Assembly: GCA_033032865.1 (NCBI GenBank)
Contig: JAWHQI010000019.1
Span: forward strand, 17,650,001 to 17,714,000
Direction of reading: 5' to 3'
Length of the DNA: 64,000 bases
DNA from: Dactylorhiza incarnata
Taxonomy: Eukaryota > Streptophyta > Magnoliopsida > Asparagales > Orchidaceae
The translations under genes were made by a program, and so were the position numbers. The notes beneath the pieces are model-generated. The model was not told where the DNA came from and ran no database searches. It was given only the letters and a program-made list of their open reading frames with translations. Positions 33,541-45,484 of the stretch are shown one piece after another (within the stretch, counting starts at the first letter, position 1; every line of letters starts with the position of its first letter).

Positions 33541-34799
33541 TTCCACCCCTGGTTCGTGGATTTGGTTAACTATTTAGTAGCCGGGTGCTTCCAAAAGAAT
33601 TCTTGAGTCAGCAAAAGAAGAAATTCTTTTCTGATTCAAAGAATTATTTTTGGGAGGACCCCTTTTTATTCCGTATCTGCGCGGATCAGGTAGTGAGAAG
33701 ATGCGTCTCGAGTGAGGAAGGTCTAAAAATTTTACGACATTGTCACAAAGGGCCAACTTGTGGTCATTATCAAGCGAATCGAACCACGAGGAAGGCGCTG
33801 GAGGCAGGCTTTTATTGGCCAACGCTCTTCAAAGATGCTCACACCCTTTTGAATACTTGTGAAAGCTGCCAGCGGCCGGGGAACATCTCTCGCTGGGATG
33901 AGATGCCCCAAAATATTTTCTTAGAATGCAAAATTTTTGACCTTTGGGGTATCGATTTCGTTGGTCCTCTCCCTTCCTCTTATTCAAACAAGTATATTCT
34001 AGTTTCGGTCGACTACATGTCGAGGTGGGCGGAAGCGCAAGCTCTCCCCACTAACGATGCGAGATTCATCGTAAATTTCTTAAAAAAATTATTCTCTCAA
34101 TTTGGCACGCCGCGCGCTATATTTAGTGATCGTGGCAAAAAATTTTGCAATAGACAATTCACGAAAATTTTAGCATAATATGCTGTCACGCATAAACTAT
34201 TCACTGCTTATCACCCACAAATGAGCAGACAAGTCGAAGTTGTGAATCGAGAATTAAAGCAGATATTAGAAAAAAAAATGTTTCTATTAATCGGAAGGAT
34301 TGGGCGCTTAAGCTCGACGATGCGCTATGGGCCAATTAAACGGCGTACAAGACCACTAGCGGTTGAATTAGAGCACCACGTGTTTTGGGCACTTAAATTT
34401 GTAAACCTTGATCCTACGGTACCAACCGAGCAAAGAAAGTTTCAAATGAACGAGCTATATGAGTGGAGAGTGAATGCGTATGAGAATAACAAATTATATA
34501 AGGAGCGAACTAAGTTTTTCCACGATAAACATATAAAATTTCCAAAAACTTTTTCGTCGGGCGACCTCGTCCTCCTTTATAATTCTCGTCATCGCCTTTT
34601 TTGGGAAAGGTAAAAGCTCGATGGTCCGGACCCTTTATCGTTAAAGTGGTTTAGTTCTATGGGACAATTCTAATTTCCCACCCGGAAAAAGGTTCCTTCA
34701 ATGTAAATGGTCACCGTCTTAAGTTGTATCTTCCAGGGGATTCGTTTAACAAAAAAGTGAATCAATATTTCTTCCGCCTATAATCTGAACACCAATTGG
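33541..34799 (+). pseudogene. Element D integrase remnant
   Basis: The zinc-binding region reads HCHKGPTCGHYQANRTTRKA and TCESCQRPGNIS. The catalytic core has LWGIDFVGPLPSS (first Asp), IFSDRGKKFCN (second Asp, the usual G after D replaced by R) and QVEVVNRELKQIL (Glu kept). TAA at 34176 splits the core. The C-terminal part ends at TAA near 34612; decayed text follows to about 34790. Confidence 0.88.
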
Positions 34800-34847
34800 G
34801 TCAAGCTACGCGACCTTAAACAAAATGCTTTTGGGAGGCAACCCAAA
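34800..34847 (+). promoter_or_regulatory. Two-hairpin module after element D pol
   Basis: GTC-AAGCTACGC-GAC (34800-34814), then CTTAAACAAAATGCTT, then hairpin TTTGGG-AGGCAA-CCCAAA (34830-34847). It is the cleanest copy of the second hairpin in the window and is in the same position as in A, B, E and F. Confidence 0.75.
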
Positions 34848-36433
34848 GTTATCTTTTTATTATTTTCTCTTGTTTTTGTAGGTAACCGCCGCTTCCCCCC
34901 ATCTTCATAACTACGGAAGCCCTTTTTTTCTTTTCTTTTCCTTCCTTCTTGTTTTAGCTTGCATTTCTTTTTCTTGTTTTCTTTTTCTTGATACTTAGTT
35001 TTAAAAAATGGGGACAATGTTCAACTTTAAGTATGAGGGTGTAAATAGTTCCTACAAAATGTGTAGTTTTTAATTTAGACAACCTTTCAAAAAAAATATT
35101 TTCTTATGTCTTCTTTTATTCAAGTACTTTTCAAACCCAAAAATTCAAAAAAAATTAGAAAATCGAAATTTAAATCTTGGAAAGGGACGTTTGGGTATCA
35201 TCCCATCACACCTCCTAGTACCATTGAGAACCCTTCATGGGATATACCTTGGGAAGTCCAAGAGTTAACAAAAAATTTGTTAGCTTTAAAACTAGTTTCC
35301 TTTCTTTCATTATAAGAAAAAAAGATAATATCAAAAATTCCAAGAAAATATATGAAAAACTTAGAACAAAAAACCAAAAAATTTATAAAGCCCCTACTTG
35401 TTGTTTTTGTGATTTCATAGAAATTTAGTTGAGAATATTTATAAGCATTTTTATATTTTTAATTGGCTAAAAATTTGTTTATCATTGTTTGTTAAATCTA
35501 AATTTTAGGCAATCTTGTTTTAAGAATCATTTTATGATTTGAGCTTGATTAGAGAATTTTCTTAGCATGACTTCTCTTTTTATTTTAAATGGATTCATTT
35601 TGTAGTAAATTTGTTAAACCTCTTTAGATTTCTATTATATTTGCTTCTAGATTTTTAGATCTTAGGAATTTTAAATTTACTAGAATTTGCTCTCAATATA
35701 ATTTAATTTATAAGCTAGAAATTTTTCCTACCCACCTCTTTTGATGGCATACAAAAGTGTTTTAAAAGATCATATGTCATGGGAGTCAGAGGATAAAATT
35801 CATTATTCCCTAAACATATGCACCCAAAATTACTTAAAAGAATATATGGCATGGAGTAAGAGGATAAAATTCATTACTCCTAAAAATATACATTTTGGGT
35901 TTTTATTAGAAGAGAATTTATGAGATTATATAGCATGGAGTAAGAGGATAAAATTCATTACTCCTAAACATATACAAAAAAAAAGAAAAGAAAGAAAAAA
36001 ATAGTGAAGTGAGAGGATAAAATTCATCACCTCCTTGCTAAGATCTCTTATAATGCCAAGCTTTGTAAGCCCCCTCGCCAATATCTTTGATCTAGATTTA
36101 ATTTAAGATATGGAGAGAGCAATATTTAGTAGGCTACTTTTCATTAAATTTTCTATTAAGATAGAGTTCTTATAATTTTAATCTAATTTAGTTTTATAAT
36201 TCCTACAATTTTGTTTGCTAATTAATTATCTTGAGAAGTCTTTGCCTAAACACTCCCCCTCTTTCCAAATCATCATCATAATTTAGGACTCAACTCCTCC
36301 TAGAATTTATTCTTAACTTAACTTTTGATCAAAATGAAATTTTAGTTTAAAATTAAAAAATTATATGAATGTCATATGAATTATGTCTTATACTTTTGCT
36401 CTGGAATAACCAAACCTCAATTATGGGGGTATT
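34848..36433 (+). other. Element D 3' non-coding region with polypurine tract
   Basis: AT-rich, no gene. It holds GGGGACAATGTTCAAC followed by AAGTATGAGGGTG (35029-35041), also found in A. It then holds the GAGGATAAAATTCAT block (35744-36040) and the final tract TTATGGGGGTATT just before the LTR at 36434. Confidence 0.8.
35744..36040 (+). repeat. GAGGATAAAATTCAT repeat block, element D
   Basis: Four spaced copies of GAGGATAAAATTCAT with linking CATATG and CATGGAGTAA words lie at about 35790, 35855, 35946 and 36013. Element A has the same block in reverse complement at 5610-5800. Confidence 0.88.
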
Positions 36434-38207
36434 TGATAAGTAGTTTTTATATAACCTTTTTAATATAAATTTTAGTAAGTATTTAATATGAAACTTTCAT
36501 TTTCATGTCAATTTTAGCTTATAAATAGATCTTTTATAAAATTTGTTTCTAATTTAGTATATTTGTATTTTTGCAGAATTTTGGGACAAGTTTGGAAAAT
36601 TTTGCATTACACGCCCTAGGTCACGCCCGTGACCGGGCGTGTAATCATAAGATCAGTCCAGAATTGATTTCGCACAGTTTGAGCTCACCCACATCAAGTC
36701 ACGCCCTCGGTCACGCCCGTGACCCAAAGGTCACGCCCATGACCAAGGGCTTGTAAACCTAGAATCTTCCCCGCGGAGCTGCCATCGAGACATGGAGATG
36801 TCGTTGAGAAGTAAACTCAAGTCATGCTCGGGACCCATATGTCACGGCCGTAACTTTCCCGTGTGATACTTACTCGCCGTCGCGCTGTAATCAAGCCCAC
36901 ACTACATTAAATGAAGCCGTCCAAGTACACGCCCGTGACCCAAATGTCACGGCCGTGACATGTCCTTTTCCACCGCATTGTCATGCACGAACCACGCCGC
37001 TGTCCAAGCTGAGATAAGCTATGTTTACACGCCCTTGCTCATGCCCGTGACCGAGGGCGTGTAACTTGATTTTTTTTATTAATTCAGGGGATCTCCTTGA
37101 GTCCAGGGTTCAAAATATTGGATAGGGGGAGGTGCTGCTAGAGTTGATAGTTGCCATTTTCAAGTACTTTCATGTTTTTACTTTCCATGTTCTCTCCTTC
37201 TCTTTCTCTATTCTTTGCAAGTATTGTTCTAATTTTGCTTTCATGCAATAGTTTTTATGAACTTGTAATCTTTTCTTGTTAGTGTTGTAACCCTCCTTAA
37301 AGGTTGTAATACTTTTTGTTATCAATAAAATTTAGTTTTGCTCTCTTTCCTTCTCTCTTTCTACTTTAGTTAATTTTTCCTTTATGCAATTTTATCTTTC
37401 TCTCCTTTATCACTCCGCCATGATTAACTAATTCTCATTAGTGCTCGAATGAAATGATCCGAGGATGAGATACTCAAGTTATGATTTTCTACAGCTCTCT
37501 TTTCTGTTTTTGTAAATACTTGATTTACTCTTGAGTTTTAATTAGCGAGATCATATTTTTGATATATGGTTTTCGCTTTAGTTTTCAAACATAGCTAGCC
37601 GAAAGGATCAAATATGAATCGATCACTCAAGAGTAAAGAGAGTTGCATGCATACCTCATGAGAGGATGACGTAAATCTCCCGGATTTGAGTCAAATCCAA
37701 TAGAGGGTTTCACAACGTAAAGCAAATTTTAGGTAATCGATTATAGAATGAGAGTTCGCTTAATTTTTCTTATACTTAGTTTGGCATTTCTCTCGAGTGA
37801 GGCATGTTCAAGCTTCGGGAACCTCCACAGTCAAGTACTTTATTTAAATGGAATTAGATTTATTTTTCCTTCTCTTGATTATTCTCACTCCAAGGTTATT
37901 TTAGATTGAGCGCTAATCCTTTTTACCATCAATCTAATCCCTTCTTTAGTTTGCAATTTGTCTCTTCTAGCTAAGTAAAACAAAACCTAAAACAAATCAT
38001 TAGATAACATAGTAGTGATCTCCTCTAAGTAGAAGTAATCAACGCACCCCGAGGAATACGACCATGGTATTTCTAGAAATATCCTATATTATAGACGATA
38101 AGGTACACTTGCCTTCATCGTATATAGTTTTGGAAAACATCATCAATCTCTTCGCTTTTTCATAAATCCAAATCTCTAAATAAGAAAAGCTCAAATTTTT
38201 TATATCA
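36434..38207 (+). repeat. Element D 3' LTR
   Basis: Starts TGATAAGTAG and ends TATATCA. TCACG-CC-CGTGA palindromes centre near 36626 and 36716, with decayed copies to 37064. An ATCAATAAAATTTAG segment near 37321 is a plausible polyadenylation region. Confidence 0.92.
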
Positions 38208-39410
38208 GTAAGCTAGTGGTAGTTGACCACCGCAGTCATATGATCCTCCTCCTTTTCACCAAGGAAAGTAATACGTGAGGGCATCGTGGGAAGACACACT
38301 CGATTAGCAAATTGACTTTACCAAGTCTTTTGCGGCTAATCAAAGCTCCACAGTGAAAAGCCTCGAGACCCAAATTTCCCAGCTTGCTAAACTGATCCCC
38401 GAGAGAATGCCTGACACTCCCCCAAGCCAATCCGAGAATAATCCTCGGGAGCAAGGCCGAGCTTCTACGGATCTTGCTCCAAAATATTATGGCAGGATAG
38501 TAGTAGATTATCAGTTAAATAGCGTGCCAAATCAAGTTCAATTTGACGCGGGTTCCTCTTGCAATATCATTGCTTTAAACGATGTTGTTAAATTCAACAT
38601 TTATACAAATAAAAAGGAAGTCGTACCGCTAAAAATTTCTAACGACGAAGAAGTTCTCACGGTGGGGGACAATTGCTATATAGAAATAATATTATAAGGA
38701 AATTCTATTAATGCTGAATTCTAAGTGATGGGACCGTCAAAAAACGATTCTCCACAGCTTTTGGCCTTCCTTTACTCACAAATTTAGGTGCCACACTTCA
38801 TCTTGCTGAGGGGTTCATATCTTTTCCTTCTAGTATAGCTCACCCCAGCACCAATATTACTCATGATATGGACGCTACACTTTTGTGTAGTGATATTTCT
38901 AATGTTCTAAGAAGGTTATGTGCAGATATGGCAGAGGAGGAATAGGAGGATGTGACCATCGATTGTGATCAAGACAAGAGGATGACTGCTGAAGAAAGGT
39001 TGCTGGATGCGGAGACTCTAGAGAAGTAGGGAAGTGATGATGATGAACCAGACGAGCAAATTATTTTTGTTGGCGAGGTGACTCGAGCTGGGAGTCATGC
39101 CGGACCAAAAGTACTATGCAAAGTCCAATGGGCGGATCTTGTCTCCACCAGTCCGGTAGAGCAAGATGCCAAACTCGGCACTTCTGAAATTGTTTGTACA
39201 AATATGAGAACTATGCCCCCCGGTGGAGGTCACCAAGGGTGGAGCAGAAGAAAAAATTAAGGGATGAACGTGCAGCACACCGAGCTGCAGCTTTAAATCA
39301 TGTCGTTGCCTAGCTATTAAGATCTTGTTTCCCATGTCTGGGCACTGGTGCTGCGTTGTCTAAATCCCTTCAAGATGAATTACATTATAAATCGGCATTT
39401 AGATGATTTG
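38208..39410 (+). pseudogene. Element B gag-protease remnant, C-terminal part
   Basis: After D the frame resumes with MKSLETQISQLAKLIPERMP, matching MRNLETQLGQLAQVLTERSQ of F. The protease site reads VQFDAGSSCNIIALNDV (F: ALCDSGSSRNVIALQDV), so the usual D-S/T-G is D-A-G. TAA at 38695 breaks the frame. The final block keeps VQWADLVSTSP, then text like RRKKLRDERAAHRAAAL, and ends HYKSAFR before TGA at about 39410. The same C-terminal block closes the F protein (HHKSAFS). No known domain was recognised in it. Confidence 0.8.
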
Positions 39411-39524
39411 TTTGTGGTGTTTAGGTCCGGCGCAGACTTTTTAAAACTGTGATAATCTTATGTGAACTTTAGTAGTTTTCTTTTATGCAAGAACAATACA
39501 TATAACTGTTAACACATGTATTTG

Positions 39525-39570
39525 GTCCAGCTCAATGACGTTAAACAAAGCGCTCTTTGTAGGCACACCA
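39525..39570 (+). promoter_or_regulatory. Two-hairpin module, element B (decayed)
   Basis: GTC-CAGCTCAAT-GAC (39525-39539), GTTAAACAAAGCGCTC, then TTTGTAGGCACACC in which the second stem has decayed. The flanking ATTTGGTCCAGCT matches F. Confidence 0.65.
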
Positions 39571-39733
39571 TTGTTAACCATGTTTTACTTTCAGTTTTAT
39601 TAAAAAATGCTTTCTATTTGTATTGATGTTTCCTGTTTCTACTAATTTCCATAGGATATCAGGTTGTGGGCAGCTGTAGTTTACCAAGCCGGAACCGGGT
39701 GCAATAGTATGAGCCGAATTCATACTTAGCGGA

Positions 39734-39752
39734 ATGCCCCATTCTCGGGCAT
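39734..39752 (+). promoter_or_regulatory. ATGCCC/GGGCAT hairpin, element B
   Basis: Six-bp stem with 7-nt loop, followed by GGGTAACG. It is the counterpart of the ATGCTCA/TGAGCAT hairpins of E and F with one base pair exchanged. Confidence 0.7.
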
Positions 39753-41314
39753 GGGTAACGTATCTCTTCCTTCTCCCTTCTTTATTTTTTAGCTTGCTTC
39801 TCTTTTAATTTAGTGACTTTCTCGCATTAAGGGAAATGCTTCATTTAAATCTGGTTGGTAGTTTTGTTCTCACGTGTGTAAGCACTCGCTTCACACATTC
39901 CTTTAAGCATCACTTTTTCTTACAAAAAAACTATTTTTGCTCCAAATTTTTCACAACTTTTCAATTTTTATCGCTCTAAGTATCATATTCACCGCACCCG
40001 CTTAGATTTATCTTGAATTTTTGTTATTCTTGTGTTTTCCAATATCTTTAGGTGTGTAGGTTAGATTTATTTATAATCAAAAATTTGAAATTGGGTAGTG
40101 AACCATAGACTCGTGGAGTGCTCCTAGTCAAGTGCCCATGTTCTCGGATAGAAATAGACTTAGAGTTTATTTTTCTGCATATCTTAAATACATTTTATTT
40201 TTACTTACTATCGTTGGTTGTATATCTACTCCTCATTAGAACGCGATCGAGTCTGACGCTAGTGTAGAGCTGTGTGTAGTGTCACTAGTGTTGTATTATA
40301 GGCTCACGATGAGGGGGAGTCCTTTCTCGGTGTCTAGAACTCGCCCCTAGCGATCTTCGAAGCATATACACTAAATGGTTATTAACTCTATGAAAATGAT
40401 TTAGGGCTTCTTTTGGATAGTTTGAGCCTATGCATCCTAGCCTACATTCACTACCATTGCAAACACAATTTTGAACCTTTCACCATTTTTTGGTGATTCA
40501 CCCCCACCATTCTATCACCAAAGCTAAAATGCCAACCCAATTGCACACTTAAAAATCTGAGCTTAAATTCATATTTTTCTTGATAAATGAAACTGGGATT
40601 GTATGTTGTGAAGTGGTGGAATGCTAAAAATTGTTATTATGTTTTGGTGCTGATTTGAAAAGAAATGTAAAATCTGAAATCAAAAATTTGAGAAGAGAAC
40701 AAAAAATGAAAAGAGAAGAGAAAAGATTTTTTTTTTGGTTTAGGCTTTGGACAGTGACCCCAATTCAAAAAACAAGTCTGGGGGTTTCACCCTCTCCTTT
40801 TTGTCGTAGTAATTTTATATGTTAAGCTCAAAACATTTGTTTAAGTGTGAAAAATTATCTCTGTCATATCTCACCCTTAAACCTAAGACTTCAAGCCATC
40901 CTAATCTATGTCCCAATGATTCAAAGAGTTGGTTGGTATTGAGTGTAGTGGAGAAGGTGTGACCGGGCAAGCTTATGGCCATCATCATTGATGGATTTCT
41001 TTGGAGGCCACCATAATAGTACTGGGTCCGTAATATCACAACTAGTGTTACTACTTTTGCATGCGCTATGCTTAGGACTGATAGCTTAGTTCTTTTGTTT
41101 AGGAGTGGATATAGCCATTTGATAGTTTGTTTAAATATATTGCAATAGATTATATGCTTAGAAATTTTCATTAACCAATTTTTATTCCCCTTGGACACAA
41201 GACTTCTTGATCCACTTTCATATTTCATTTTTGATTTGTAAATAACCTATCATACTCCCCATAGGTAGATGGATTACTTGAGACAAGCAATAATTCAAGT
41301 CTGGGGGTATTTTA
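39753..41314 (+). other. Element B 3' non-coding region
   Basis: No gene. It aligns in patches with the 3' regions of E and F (CTCGGTGTCTAGAACT followed by CGCCCCTAGCG, then the AAAGC..AATCTGAGCTT block). AAGTCTGGGGG occurs at 40774-40784 and, as the polypurine tract, at 41297-41307. Confidence 0.75.
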
Positions 41315-42874
41315 TGACTGTATTTTATATAGTTTTCTAGGCTCTATTCTAGCTTGCTTTTCCATTGATATCACTAATCTATTTGTAGACTTCTTCATAA
41401 AACCTGTAATATTCAAATTGTATAACATGTGAGCATTTTGTTGCTATTTAGAGCATGTTAGCTAGTTTTTTCATGCATTAGGGAGACTTTTTCTCCCTCT
41501 CATTTCATTTATAGATTTAGACGTTTTGTGTGGCTATGTGGATACATTGTTCTGGTGTGTATGGTTGTGTTTCATGCAGGTACATACTGATGTGGTTTTC
41601 CATAGAGTTTCGTCCCAATTTTGCATTGTTGGCCACTGATCATGCATTTTCCTTAGCGCACGACCAGTGGCCGTGCATGCTATTTGGTTGAAATTTTCTA
41701 GCCGACCGCACGAGTACAAACCCTCCCCACACGATCAACGAATTTCTTCGCGCATGACCAGTGGTCATGTCTTAAAAATCTCCTCGATTCTTCTTGACAT
41801 TTTTTCCTCCCACCAGTTCTTCTCGATGGATGTTTCTTCACACACAAGTAGAGGACATTCCTTAGAGCACGACCAGTGGTCGTGCGCCTACTCGTGTGCA
41901 CTTATCTTTCTGATATTTTTGGTACAGGTTCCATGGAACATAAGTACTGGACTTCCTTAGCGCACGACCAGTGGTCATGCATCTACTTGTGGGCATTCTT
42001 CATTTCGGCTGCCTATAAATACAGGATTTGACGGGAATGATGGGATCCATGATTTTCCCTCAGAAACCCTTCCCAGTCAACTCCCTAGAGGCAATTTTTC
42101 TTCCTCCAAGGGTTAGGGATCTTCCCCTAAGCTCTCTCCATCATGCAAGAGCATCCAAGTGAAGATCAAGCCGCCATTTCCTCTCCGCAAGCTAGGATTG
42201 TGAGGTGGAGACGTGGATGGTACATTCCCTCAAGAAGATAGGCTAGAAGGGTCACAACTTTAAGGACCCAGGATGACAGCCAACGATCGGAGCGTCAAAG
42301 GAGTGTTCCTCCGAAGTCTACTCAGCATCCACGGAATAGCGTCGAGCATGGTTTGTATCTCTTCTTTTCCGCACATTTGGTAGTTGAATGGTTGTGTTCT
42401 TCTACTTATGATGATGATTGTGGACATAGTTTTTCTTATATGCAAATATCTGTTTGTCATGTTCCTTTGGGTTGCTTTGGAGGCCAAACCTCTTATATGT
42501 GTTATTTTCCACTTGAGTTCTTGTGTTGACGTTGAGAGAAAGGTTGACCTGAGAAATTGCTAGGTTCAACATGCAAAGCGGAGGTATGCGACCCACAGAG
42601 GCGCGAAGCGGTGGAGGCAACCCACATTGTTTCAAGTTTCCTTTTCCCGCAATAGCTATAATTAGAAACCAAAACTCCCTGTTAAACTCTGACTTAAGAG
42701 ACTTCAATCTCAAGTCTCTCCTCAAACGATTAACCCACCCCACCGTGTTCCATGTGAGATTCAATACTCGGGGATCTATTACCATTTCATTTATTACTTG
42801 GCAATGATCGGTTCACTGTCGTTCAGACCTTAGTCTCGCTCCTGCCTATAGCGGAGCGGCGAGGCGGCGCGTCA
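41315..42874 (+). repeat. Element B 3' LTR
   Basis: 1560 bp, starts TGACTG after the polypurine tract and ends GCGCGTCA. TATA box at 42014-42021. Decayed CACGACCAGTGGTCGTG palindromes lie at about 41650-41990. Confidence 0.88.
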
Positions 42875-43690
42875 GACACCAAGTCCTTTTACACCCTCTA
42901 ACATTGACGGACACCAAGTCTGTCAATGTCATCTAGCATAAACGAGAACCGAATACTTTGACATTATCTATCAAGAACGTCACCAAGTCCTTTGATGCCT
43001 TCCAACAAGAATGGACTTCGAGTCTTTCTGCACCTCTCAGGCAAACAGACCCTATGTCCTTCTAATTCACAATAAGAATGGACCCTGAGTCCTTCTACTC
43101 ACCAAGACAGGAGCAAACCAAAAATCCTCCTCCGAATTCCAACCAGGATGGACCCTGAGCCATCCTACATCAGTTAATAAAAATAGACATTGACTCCTTC
43201 CGCTCCACCAAGACAAGGGGCAGAATGTCCCTCCACGCCACAATCAAGCATCCGCCCCCAGCATTGACGCCTAGCGGGAACTACTAAAGCTAATACACAA
43301 CGTCATGCTTATGCGTTCGAATGAAAAGGAACTTGAAAAGGAAATTATTTCCAAACCATCAAAGCGCACAAAGCTCAAAATAGGAGAACGTCCCTACAAA
43401 GCACCGCAGGGGCCACATGACAAGCATGCACAAGCTAGTAGCTGTGAAAGTAACTACTTAAACAATTAATGCAGAATATTCAACTCACAAGATAGACACA
43501 AGTGGCGCCAAGTGATAAGCACACGCCTCCAGGCTTAATGAAAAGGACACTTCATGCCGCAAACAAAAAGTAATTTGTATCGCGCTCATGCTGAAATGAT
43601 TCGAAGCCGATAATCCCAAGGTGAAATAATCAAACTCAGAAATTTCCGGGCTCGTCGCTTTGTGGATCATGACCCGGGAAAATTTGGGGG
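42875..43690 (+). other. Tat-like 3' spacer with decayed tandem repeats and polypurine tract
   Basis: Repeated GGACCCTGAGTCCTTCTAC-like words occupy 42875-43210. Unremarkable sequence follows, then GGAAAATTTGGGGGCATT at 43677-43694, which has the form of a gypsy polypurine tract. No ORF of interest. The order spacer, tract, LTR, gag suggests the end of one Tat copy joined to the LTR of another, which is inference. Confidence 0.55.
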
Positions 43691-44462
43691 CATTTTATGG
43701 GGTTCCCCCTAAAGATTCTCGAGCCAAACCAGTAGGACTTCAAGTGAAACGCTCAAGTAATACAACCCGACTAAGCGAGTCGCGCCTTCTCAAAGGGTCT
43801 GAAATCACCCAAAAAGGGGGCCAAAACCATGCATGCACAATCACCGCGTATGGCCCACGCGCACGCAACTAGTGAGCGCGCATGAAACCAAAACTCGCGT
43901 GCAGCCATCCATGCGCACGCGGCTAGCGCAAGTTGATAGTCAGCCCGCACTCGCAATTAGACCACGCATGTTTGCCCAGAAGCCCACGACCTCTCTTCTC
44001 TAGTCAGAATGGTTAGTTTCGGCGATCTCAATTATAGGAGACCGCCTGCCTTCTCTCCGACTTTTCTTCTAAGGAACAGGCGGACAAACCTTAGAGAGAT
44101 CGCCAGACCGCACGGTCTGAAGCTTTTTATTCCTTTTTGTTATTAGCACCCCTATCTCTGCCCCGGTTCTCCTGTATCCCGGGCATCCCATAATTTTTGG
44201 ATCTGCCCATTTGGGTAGCCTCCGCATCAATAAATAGAATGGTAGGGGTACCATAAAAAGGACTTTTGCTTCGAGTCTGCAGCTTGCGACCTGTGCTGTC
44301 GGTCTCGAAATCTATCACTTTTCTACCTCTCATCCTTACCTATTTTAGACCCCCTTCCTTTAATCCTTCTTAAGATCAATTGAAGCAACTCTTTCCTCAG
44401 AGGTCTCCTCTATGGTTTTATGTCTCAAGTAACCTGCACTTCGCAGTCTTCTCCACATGTCA
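43691..44462 (+). repeat. Probable Tat-like LTR (single copy in window)
   Basis: It lies between the polypurine-like tract and gag. AGACCGC and CGGTCT words occur at 44037-44120, like those of Copia-1. The end is placed at CACATGTCA before TTTTTTGGTGTGAGTTTTGG, a possible degraded primer site. Limits are approximate because no partner LTR is in the window. Confidence 0.45.
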
Positions 44463-44539
44463 TTTTTTGGTGTGAGTTTTGGAGGTACAATTTTTGTGCC
44501 AACAAAACGAACACACGACCTTCAGATCCTAAATGTCCA

Positions 44540-45484
44540 GGTAAAATCAGCAGACAAGCATAATGTCAAACCACGAGATTCCTCCCGGTCAGCTCGCCAG
44601 CGGTCAGCCGTTAGTTGGCACGAACTCCTTGGAATCCATTGAGCTCCGCGTCGAGCTCCATCTCATGTAAGATCGTCGGGAGGCCACTCATGCACGCCAG
44701 GAGGCCGCACAAGCCCTCTAGGAGGCCGCTCAAGCACGCCAGGAGGCCGCTCAAGCCCATTAGGAGGTCGCTCTATTGTTTGATTCCATGAACCTGATCC
44801 AGTCTGCTCTCTCCCAGAGGTTGTTGCCTCAAGCCGATCAGGTCGCAACTCCTGATCCTCTAGCCAGCGGTCAAGCTCCTGACCGCGCGACTCCTTAGCC
44901 CACTGCTCCCTTGCGGTCTCAAGGGGAGAAGTTTGCTGCTCGCCAAGCTTTCTTCAGGGGAGCAGCTTAGGGATCTCCAGCTCGAGCCTTGAATTTCCAA
45001 GAGGATTATAATTATTCTCCAGCTTCTACTGCTGCTCCTCCCCCTCATTCCGGTGATTTTGAAGTGTAGGATCCTTCCCCTTTTTTCAAACAGAATCCAT
45101 TGGGAGCCAACCCCCAACGCCATTAGAGAGACTAGGTTGCTTATGTTCACCAGGGAGAGCGATCCTAGCTCTTATCTCCAGTCTTTTGAATCTGCAGTCG
45201 CTCTGAGGACTCTCTTAGATGCGATGAGGTGTAATTTGTTGATCACCTCTTTAGTTGGGCAGGCAAGTGAGTGGTTTATATGCTACCTCCCCATTCCATC
45301 TCCTGCATCTTTGTTTTGAGGTAAGAACTTCTTTTGAGGTTTGCCACCTAAAAAAAGAGGAAGATTGGCCCTGCAACCCTCTTCAAGATCAAGGAGAAGA
45401 CGAGACTGCGATTGGCTTTATTGATCATTTTTAGAGAGAAATCCGTGGGATAAGGGACGTAGAGCCATCGCTTAATATGGTGGC
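44540..45484 (+). pseudogene. Tat-like gag remnant, N-terminal part
   Basis: A frame with many stops begins near 44565. It holds a short peptide repeat built on EAAQARQ at about 44690-44770, then RLLPQADQVATPDPLASGQ. After a frame change the Gag core appears: MFTRESDPSSYLQSFESAVA, LRTLLDAMRCNLLITSLVGQ and ASEWFICYLPIPS, like the Tat/RIRE2 Gag. Element E interrupts it after SLNMVAD. Confidence 0.8.

Larger units (their letters stand above)
15839..38207 (+). mobile_element. Element D: Athila-like Ty3/gypsy retrotransposon, split by S
   Basis: LTRs of about 1744 bp (in two pieces) and 1774 bp flank a tRNA-Asp-type primer site, gag, protease, RT, RNase H and integrase in the gypsy order. Flanking 5-mers GCAAG (15834-15838) and GTAAG (38208-38212) are a target duplication with one C/T change. 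The left terminus TG has decayed to CA. The protease text (LGASINLMPFSLFKKLGLG) is typical of Athila elements. Every domain is broken by stops or frame changes. Its LTR palindromes and 3' repeats make it a relative of the helper for element A. Confidence 0.92.
13172..42874 (+). mobile_element. Element B: non-autonomous Athila-like element, split by D
   Basis: A 5'-truncated LTR (13172-14465), a decayed tRNA-Asp primer site, a gag-protease pseudogene in two pieces, a long non-coding 3' part and a full 3' LTR (41315-42874) make one element. D sits in its gag. The internal part without D is about 4.5 kb, and no reverse transcriptase or integrase was found, so it resembles element F. The LTR bears CACGACCAGTGGTCGTG-like palindromes as in E and F. 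The target duplication cannot be read because the left end is lost. Confidence 0.85.
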
